Assembly (NCBI GenBank): GCA_937925385.1
Contig: CALEWN010000097.1
Location: forward strand, 1-12,366
Length of the DNA stretch: 12,366 nt
Direction of reading: 5' to 3'
Source of the DNA: an uncultured Senegalimassilia sp.
GTDB lineage: Bacteria > Actinomycetota > Coriobacteriia > Coriobacteriales > Eggerthellaceae
Positions 6,213-12,366 of this stretch are shown in pieces (positions within the stretch are counted from its first letter, which is position 1; the number at the start of each line of letters is the position of its first letter). The notes beneath the pieces are model-generated. The model did not search any database. It worked only from the letters and a program-made list of their open reading frames with translations, and was not told the DNA's origin. A program made the position numbers and the translations under genes.

Positions 6213-8798
6213 TTAGCCTTGAACCTTCTTGCGCTTCTTCTTGGAGCGGTTTTGTGCCTTGGCAGGCTTGCTTGCGGCCTGCTGGCCCTGAGAAGCAGCT
6301 GCGGCGGAATCCTGGCCGGCAGCAACATCATCAGCTGCGACGCCAGCAGCAGCTGCAGTAGCACCGGCGGCCGCCTGCGGCAGGCGATTCAGGAACCAAC
6401 GCTGGATTTCGGCGCCGTACTTCTTCTGCAGCTTCGCGAACTGCGGCTCGCGCGTCTTCCACATCACGTAGATGGGCGTTGCGATGGCGTAGGACGAGTA
6501 GCAGCCGCACACCAGGCCCACGGTCATGGCCAGGGCGAAGTCGCGCAACGTCTCGCCGCCGAAGATGAGCATGGCCGCAACCGGGATAAGCGAGGTGATG
6601 GAGGTGTTGAGCGAACGCACCAGAACCTCGTTGACGGAGTGGTTCGCCATGGTTGCGAACGTACACTTCGGCGAATCGCCCTTCATGTTCTCGTTGATGC
6701 GGTGGAACACGACCACCGTATCGTAGAGCGAATAACCCAGGATGGTGAGCAACGCCGCGATGGTGTTCGGCGTGACCTCGCGGCCCACGAGCACGTACAC
6801 GCCCAGCACGATGACCAGGTCGTGCAGCAAGGCGATAACCGCCGACACGCCCATCTTCGGATCGCGGAAGCGCACCGAGATGTAGGCGATGATGAGCAGC
6901 AGCGACACGAAGAACGCGATGCAGGAGCTCTGGATGACGCTGGTGCCCCAGTCCGGGCCGATGGTGGTCACCTCGAAGCTTTCCGTATCCCAACCGAACT
7001 GGTCGGCAACCTTGTTGGCCGCCGCGGCGGCGCTTTCAGCCGACGTATCGGTGGTGCGCACGAGGAAGCCGGCCTGGCCGTCGGAGTCGGTGGTCTGCAC
7101 CACGGCGTCGGGCTCGCCGGCATCGGCGAAGGCCGAGCGCACCTGCTCGGTGGTGGCGTCGTTACCGCCCTGATGGAACGTGACCGAGGTGCCGCCCACG
7201 AACTCGATGCCGAAGTTCACGCCGCGCATGCCCACGAGCGCCACAACCAGCACGATCGCCACGGCCGCGATGGACAGGAACACCTTGCGATAGCCCAGCA
7301 GGTTGATGTCGAGCTTGATGAAGCGGCCGTGCACGTCATGACGGGAGGAAGCAGGCTTCTCGCCCTGGAAGTACGGGGCGGCCTCCTTGCAGTCCTTCAC
7401 ACCCCAGAAGCCAGGGTGCTTGGCAATGCACTTCGGCGCAAGCAGGCGGATGATGGGCGCCTTGAACAGCAGCATCATGACGATGTCGCAGATGATGCCG
7501 AGCGCCAGCGTCAGGCCGAAGCCCTTGACCGAGGCGCTTGCCAGGAAGAACAGCGTGAGCGCCGAGACCATGGTGACCAGGTCGGCGTCGATGGACGTGA
7601 GGATGCCATGGCGCACGCCGGTGACGGAGGCGGCACGGACGCTGCGGCCCATGCGAATCTCCTCGCGGAAGCGCTCAAGGGTGAGGATAGAGGAGTCGGC
7701 CGCCATGCCGATGGTCAGCACGACGCCGGCGATGCCGGCCATGGAAAGGCTGAACAGACCGAAGTGCGAAAGCAGGGCCAGAATGCCCAGGTACAGCACG
7801 GCGAACACAGCCATGGCTGCCGCGGTAATCAGGCCCAAACCCTGGTAGAACACCAGCAGATACAGCATGACCAGCGCAAGGCCGATGGCGGCAACCAACA
7901 CGCCGGAGGTCAGCGCATCCTGGCCGAGCGTCGGGCCGACCACCTGGGACTGCGCGTACTCGAAGCTCACGGGCAGCGAGCCGGACTCGAGCACCGTCTC
8001 CATGGAGGAAGCCTCTTCCTTGTCGTAGCCGCCGGTGATGGATACCTGGCCGCCGGTGATCTCGGACTGCACGGCCGGCGCGGACTGCACTTCGCCGTCA
8101 AGGATGATGACGATCTTGCCCTTGGTGCTTGCCAGGTCCTTCGTGGCATCGGCGAACGCCTTCGTTCCCTCGGAATCAAGGGAGATGTTGACCGAGTAAT
8201 CGGTGCCGGTCTCGGAGGCGCGGCCGATGTCAACCTTCGTGATGTTGCTGCCGGTGATCAGCGGCGTGTACGTGCCCTCCTCCACCGTCAGATGTTCGGT
8301 CTTGCCGGAAGGCAGCGTGTTGCCGAAATCATCAGTGATGGTACCGCTGGAACCGTACTGGCCGTTCTCGATCTTGGTCTTGACGTCCTCATCGGTGAAC
8401 GAATCCAAGCGGGCGAACTCCAGCTTGCCGGTTTTGCCGATGGTGGACAGCGCCGTTTCCGTATCGGAAAGGCCGGGGATCTGCACGAGGATCTGGTCGG
8501 AGCCCTGCAGCTGCACCACGGCCTCGGAGGCGCCGAGCGCGTTGACGCGCTGCTCGATGATGGCACGCGACTTCTCCATATCCTCGGAGGTCACGGCATC
8601 GCCGTCGGTGCTTTTCGCCGACAGCACCACCGACAGGCCGCCTTGGATGTCCAGGCCCTGGTTGATCTTGTCCTGCGGAGGGGTGAACATGAAGATGGAC
8701 CCCAGCACCAAGACGGTGGTCAGCACCAACAGCCATACGTTGCGGCGGTTGGCGTTGCCGCCCTTCTTCTTGGCCTTGGCGTTTTGCGCTTTCGCCAT
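6213..8798 (-). CDS. secDF: Fused protein-export subunit SecDF
   Basis: Membrane protein that uses the proton gradient to help the SecYEG channel finish protein export. At 861 residues it is SecD and SecF in one chain. The SecD half has a first membrane helix (21-38), GLDIQGGLSVVL (48-59), a large periplasmic P1 domain (about 43-290), then five helices with AGIAGVVLTIGMAADSSIL (354-372). The SecF half begins near 500, with GVNFGIEFVGGTSVTF (526-541), the HD motif (659-660) and YSLYDTVVVFHRINEN (689-704). Acidic residues D368 and D660 and R700 match the proton-relay residues known in Thermus SecDF. A linker of about 45 residues joins the halves. The tail after 808 is Ala/Gln-rich and ends in a Lys/Arg cluster. 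AGGAG (8807-8811) lies 8 bp before the ATG. Oddities are His699 where Asp is usual, and no yajC nearby. Confidence 0.96.
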   Translation of the reverse strand: MAKAQNAKAKKKGGNANRRNVWLLVLTTVLVLGSIFMFTPPQDKINQGLDIQGGLSVVLSAKSTDGDAVTSEDMEKSRAIIEQRVNALGASEAVVQLQGSDQILVQIPGLSDTETALSTIGKTGKLEFARLDSFTDEDVKTKIENGQYGSSGTITDDFGNTLPSGKTEHLTVEEGTYTPLITGSNITKVDIGRASETGTDYSVNISLDSEGTKAFADATKDLASTKGKIVIILDGEVQSAPAVQSEITGGQVSITGGYDKEEASSMETVLESGSLPVSFEYAQSQVVGPTLGQDALTSGVLVAAIGLALVMLYLLVFYQGLGLITAAAMAVFAVLYLGILALLSHFGLFSLSMAGIAGVVLTIGMAADSSILTLERFREEIRMGRSVRAASVTGVRHGILTSIDADLVTMVSALTLFFLASASVKGFGLTLALGIICDIVMMLLFKAPIIRLLAPKCIAKHPGFWGVKDCKEAAPYFQGEKPASSRHDVHGRFIKLDINLLGYRKVFLSIAAVAIVLVVALVGMRGVNFGIEFVGGTSVTFHQGGNDATTEQVRSAFADAGEPDAVVQTTDSDGQAGFLVRTTDTSAESAAAAANKVADQFGWDTESFEVTTIGPDWGTSVIQSSCIAFFVSLLLIIAYISVRFRDPKMGVSAVIALLHDLVIVLGVYVLVGREVTPNTIAALLTILGYSLYDTVVVFHRINENMKGDSPKCTFATMANHSVNEVLVRSLNTSITSLIPVAAMLIFGGETLRDFALAMTVGLVCGCYSSYAIATPIYVMWKTREPQFAKLQKKYGAEIQRWFLNRLPQAAAGATAAAAGVAADDVAAGQDSAAAASQGQQAASKPAKAQNRSKKKRKKVQG

Positions 8799-8959
8799 GC
8801 GAGCTTCTCCTAGCCTTGTAAACCACAGGACGGCCCCGTCGGGCCGTCCCTTTACGTGGCGGCTGCGATTGCCGCCATATAAACCCTAACTTACTTATTT
8901 TCCCACAATCGAGGAGAATACGAAAGCACCAAGGAGCGGGAATCCGCCCGAGTCCTATA
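8799..8959 (-). other. secDF leader with two hairpins and an 8-codon ORF
   Basis: This is the 161-bp gap between tgt and secDF, in the same direction. In transcript order it has an AT-rich patch (about 8878-8905), an ATG ORF of eight codons (8852-8878, MAAIAAAT) whose own sequence forms a 7-bp hairpin (8857-8863 with 8871-8877), then an 8-bp GC hairpin (8828-8835 with 8842-8849), then the secDF ribosome site. AGGG lies 5 bp before the small ORF. The GC hairpin has only a poor U-tract, so it may be a leaky terminator for tgt or part of a leader. I could not place a convincing promoter. Confidence 0.45.
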
Positions 8960-10108
<1,149 letters not shown>

Positions 10109-11011
10109 CTAATCCTCCATCCCGTTGATGACGAAATCGGTGCCGCCGGAGCGGCCCGCCTCCTCGAGCGTTTTCGCGCCGCCGGCCTGGCCGTCGGCGA
10201 TACCGCACGCCGCAAGCACGCGCTCGCGCGCGGCGGCGGGCACGATGGCGTCGCTGACGCCCTGCGCCGGATCGGCGCATTCGGGCAGGGAATCCACCCA
10301 GTCCGCGAACTTCTCCATAGACCCGTGGCGCACGCTGAACACCTCGAAGCCGACGGGGTCGATCAGGAAATCGGTGACCAGGAAGCCCTCGCAGCCCAGC
10401 TGGCATGCGGCCAGGTCCTCCTTGGTGTTGTTGCCGACCATGAGCACATCGCGGCCTTCGACGCCCGCAGCGGCAAAGTTCTCCGCATAGTAGTCGGGCT
10501 TGGGCTTGACGGCGGTGGAGTTCTCGAACGTGGTGATGCGCGAGAACATCTCCGGGTCGATGCCTGCCCAGCGCAAGCGCCACTCCACGGCGCGGCGAGG
10601 GAACATCGGCATGGTGGCCAGCACCAGCGGATAGCCCTTGGCGGCAAGCGCCTCGATGGCGCGCGCGGCGGCGGGATTCGGTTGAACATCGGCGCCCAGC
10701 TCGCCGAACTCGTTCTCATAGAAGTCGCCGATGGCGGCCTGCAGCGCGTCTGCGGTAAGCCCCTCGGGCAGGTCGATGCAGGACAGGAACTCGGGCCAGA
10801 ACGACTCGGCGTTCGCGTGGCCGGAATCATTGGTGGCCATGGCGGTGATGCCGCGCTTCATGCCGGCCATGAACTGGTCGAGGGCGATGCCCATGTGCGC
10901 GACGTAACTGCCGAGCGCACGGAAGTAGCTCTTCATGAAGACGTCGACGTCCATGGGCAGCAGCGTGCCGTCAAGGTCGAAGAAGACGGCGCGGAAGGTT
11001 CGTTTCTCCAT
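10109..11011 (-). CDS. HAD-family hydrolase with C-terminal extension
   Basis: Soluble haloacid dehalogenase-like enzyme, most likely a phosphatase of unknown substrate. Of 300 residues, the first 243 or so form the HAD core. Motif I is FDLDGTLL (11-18, D12 nucleophile and D14), the helical cap follows (about 20-110), motif II is LATMP (131-135, T133), motif III is KPKPDYY (169-175), and motif IV is VGNNTKED (192-199) with D199. The first acid of motif IV is Asn here. The core resembles an uncharacterised HAD group common in clostridia. The last 57 residues are an Ala/Gly-rich extension. The start ATG has AAAGG at 8 bp. It ends 3 bp before tgt, so a link to tRNA modification or queuosine-related nucleotides is possible but unproven. 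Confidence 0.88.
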   Translation of the reverse strand: MEKRTFRAVFFDLDGTLLPMDVDVFMKSYFRALGSYVAHMGIALDQFMAGMKRGITAMATNDSGHANAESFWPEFLSCIDLPEGLTADALQAAIGDFYENEFGELGADVQPNPAAARAIEALAAKGYPLVLATMPMFPRRAVEWRLRWAGIDPEMFSRITTFENSTAVKPKPDYYAENFAAAGVEGRDVLMVGNNTKEDLAACQLGCEGFLVTDFLIDPVGFEVFSVRHGSMEKFADWVDSLPECADPAQGVSDAIVPAAARERVLAACGIADGQAGGAKTLEEAGRSGGTDFVINGMED

Positions 11012-11123
11012 ATATCATACCTTTCTGCAGATTGCCGCAGGTGGGGATAGTTTTTGCCTGCGTGGTAGTATAGGGGAAGCGCCGCGCCGGCGGCGAAATG
11101 CCCATCGAAAAAGGAGTTCGCGA
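11012..11123. other. Divergent intergenic region between the HAD gene and queH
   Basis: These 112 bp must hold promoters for both directions. On the minus strand TATACT (11067-11072) is a fair -10 box for the HAD-tgt unit, but the -35 position is GC-rich and unmatched. On the plus strand the same bases give TAGTATAGG, a weak -10 for queH. A GC-rich hairpin (CGCCG/CGGCG) lies at about 11080-11095. No operator is recognisable. Confidence 0.4.
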
Positions 11124-11942
11124 ATGAAGTTGTTGCTGCATGCGTGCTGCGGGCCGTGCTCGCTCGAGCCGACGCGCCTGTTGAAGGCCGCGGGGCACGA
11201 CATCACCATTTACTACGCGAACTCGAACATCCACCCCGCCGAGGAATACGAGCACCGGCTGGCAACGCTGCGCGCGTGGGCCGCGGATGCGGGGTTCGAA
11301 GTGCTGGAAGGCCCGTACGACCCGGCCACGTGGGAAGCATGTGCCGGCCGCATCGGGGATGCGGCGATTGCCGAAGTCGAGCGGGCACGCGCGGAGACTT
11401 GCGCGGAAGACGAGCGCGCCGGCAAAGGCACCGCACCTCGCGCCGCCGTACTGTCGGTCGACCCCGCACGCAGGGAAGCTCGCTGCCGTGCCTGCTACCG
11501 CCTTCGCCTTGAGGAAACCGCTCGAGTAGCCGCGGAACGAGGCTTCGAGGGCATCGGCACCACGCTTTCGGTGAGCCCCTACCAATATACGCAGGTCATC
11601 CGCGAGGAAGTAGAGCGCGCAGCGGCACAAGCCGGGGTCGCGCCCGTGTTCGAGGACTTCCGACCCTACTATGACGAGGCCACACGCGAAAGCCGCGAAC
11701 TGGGAATGTACCGGCAGAACTTCTGCGGCTGCCGCATCAGCGACCTGGAAGCGGCCGCCGAACGCGCCGAGCGCAAGGAGCAGCGCGCCGCCGCAAAAGC
11801 CGCCGAACGCGCAGCCCACGCCGACGAGCGCGCCGCCGAGGAAGCCGCACGCGCAGCCCACAAAGCCGAGCGCGCTGCCTACGACAAAAAGCAGGCACGC
11901 AAACGCGCTATCCTAAAAGCCCTGCGCGAACAGGGGAAATAG
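11124..11942 (+). CDS. queH: Epoxyqueuosine reductase QueH with coiled-coil extension
   Basis: Reduces epoxyqueuosine to queuosine in tRNA, the last step of the pathway; QueH is the iron-sulfur replacement for cobalamin-dependent QueG. The paired-cysteine signature is complete: HACCGPCS (6-13), RCRACYRLRLEETA (120-133) and YRQNFCGC (196-203). TTLSVSP (146-152) is also typical. The protein has 272 residues against roughly 190-220 for well-known members. The excess is an insert around 90-118 before the second cysteine pair, and a tail (206-265) built almost wholly of Ala, Glu, Arg and Lys that should form a long helix or coiled coil. The frame is open upstream to 10935, but ATG 11124 starts the family's normal N-terminus and has AAGGAG (11111-11116) at 7 bp. 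It is divergent from HAD-tgt and convergent with queA. Confidence 0.94.
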   Translation: MKLLLHACCGPCSLEPTRLLKAAGHDITIYYANSNIHPAEEYEHRLATLRAWAADAGFEVLEGPYDPATWEACAGRIGDAAIAEVERARAETCAEDERAGKGTAPRAAVLSVDPARREARCRACYRLRLEETARVAAERGFEGIGTTLSVSPYQYTQVIREEVERAAAQAGVAPVFEDFRPYYDEATRESRELGMYRQNFCGCRISDLEAAAERAERKEQRAAAKAAERAAHADERAAEEAARAAHKAERAAYDKKQARKRAILKALREQGK

Positions 11943-11973
11943 CAGCAACCAGCGCATCCATACATGCAAAGTA

Positions 11974-12002
11974 GCTAGCGAAAGGATAATCCTTTCGCTA
12001 GC
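11974..12002. terminator. Bidirectional terminator between queH and queA
   Basis: A perfect 13-bp stem (11974-11986 with 11990-12002) has a TAA loop. On the plus strand it is followed by CTCTTCCCTCTT, which is pyrimidine-rich but not a pure T-run. It lies 31 bp past the queH stop and 21 bp past the queA stop on the other strand, so it probably serves both. Confidence 0.8.
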
Positions 12003-12023
12003 CTCTTCCCTCTTAAGCGGATG

Positions 12024-12366
12024 CTAGCAGATGAACATGGCGTCACCGAACGACAGCATGCGGTAGCGCTCCGCGATGGCGTGCTGATAGGCGTTCATGA
12101 TGTTCTCGCGGGTGCTGAACGCGCTGACCAGCATCATGAGCGTGCTGCGCGGCACATGGAAGTTCGTGACCAGGGCGTCCACCACATGGAACGTGCTGCC
12201 CGGCAGCAGATACAGGCTGGTGGCATCGCGATCGCGCGCGGTGATGGCGCCGGCCCCGCCCTCGGCCGACGGGTCCCAAGCGCTTTCCAGGCTGCGCACA
12301 CTGGTGGTGCCCACGGCGATCACACGGCCGCCGTTAGCATGCGTACGGTTGATGGCGTCGACCGTC
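12024..12366 (-). CDS. queA: S-adenosylmethionine:tRNA ribosyltransferase-isomerase QueA, C-terminal part
   Basis: QueA transfers the ribosyl group of S-adenosylmethionine to preQ1 in tRNA, giving epoxyqueuosine, the substrate of QueH. About 113 C-terminal residues are present; the start lies beyond the right edge (the whole protein is usually near 340-360). Family motifs visible are [35 protein letters not shown] and the terminal [21 protein letters not shown]. The frame stays open across 12324-12366 as [14 protein letters not shown], so the real gene continues upstream of the internal GTG. It reads in the same direction as tgt and secDF but is separated from them by queH and its terminator. 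Confidence 0.95.
   Translation of the reverse strand, partial: TVDAINRTHANGGRVIAVGTTSVRSLESAWDPSAEGGAGAITARDRDATSLYLLPGSTFHVVDALVTNFHVPRSTLMMLVSAFSTRENIMNAYQHAIAERYRMLSFGDAMFIC

Noticed and set aside
6219..8813. 864-codon open frame antisense to secDF
   Set aside because: Its codons lie exactly opposite the secDF codons. Stops there would need TTA, CTA or TCA codons in secDF, which this GC-rich genome avoids. The protein is rich in His, Arg and Gln with no family signature.
10935..11123. Upstream in-frame extension of queH
   Set aside because: It overlaps the HAD gene's start and the intergenic region; ATG 11124 begins the normal QueH N-terminus with a good ribosome site.

Overview
The window is high-GC bacterial DNA. 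Its codons almost always end in G or C, and it carries a fused SecD-SecF, a group II ECF riboflavin importer under an FMN riboswitch, and the queuosine enzymes Tgt, QueH and QueA. Together these best fit an actinobacterium of the class Coriobacteriia, probably in the Eggerthella group. That placement is inferred from gene content and protein sequence character; no 16S or marker search was possible. I see no phage, insertion sequence, CRISPR array, tRNA or rRNA.

Left part (1-5640): A sodium:amino-acid symporter of the AGCS family reads leftward and runs off the window edge. Diverging from it is a riboflavin-import operon. It starts with a good promoter (TTGCGA, 17 bp, TACACT), followed by a full FMN riboswitch (about 1212-1396) and a strong intrinsic terminator (1451-1493). 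Then come ribU (substrate-binding membrane subunit), a 282-bp spacer with long RNA hairpins, a single gene fusing EcfA1 and EcfA2, ecfT, and a small flavin-type (PPOX-fold) protein. When FMN is plentiful the riboswitch should end transcription before ribU; when it is scarce the importer and its neighbour are made. A bidirectional terminator (5586-5632) closes the unit.

Middle part (5640-8960): A small DUF1292 protein reads leftward. Behind it is a 13-T tract, which on the coding strand is an A-tract next to a weak -35-like hexamer. Next is a fused SecDF of 861 residues, also leftward, with its own terminator and an untranslated leader holding two hairpins and an eight-codon ORF.

Right part (8960-12366): tgt and a HAD-family hydrolase form a tight leftward pair only 3 bp apart. 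queH diverges from them and reads rightward; it has a long Ala/Glu/Arg-rich C-terminal extension. A palindromic terminator separates it from the 3' end of queA, which reads leftward and enters from beyond the right edge. QueA, Tgt and QueH carry out the last steps of queuosine synthesis in tRNA (preQ1 insertion, addition of the epoxycyclopentane, epoxide reduction). The order resembles the common queA-tgt-yajC-secDF cluster, but with queH and the HAD gene inserted and yajC missing.

I found no clearly novel system. The points most worth a second look are the QueH extension, the structured spacer between ribU and ecfA, the secDF leader, the 13-T tract, and the altered substrate-loop residues in Tgt.
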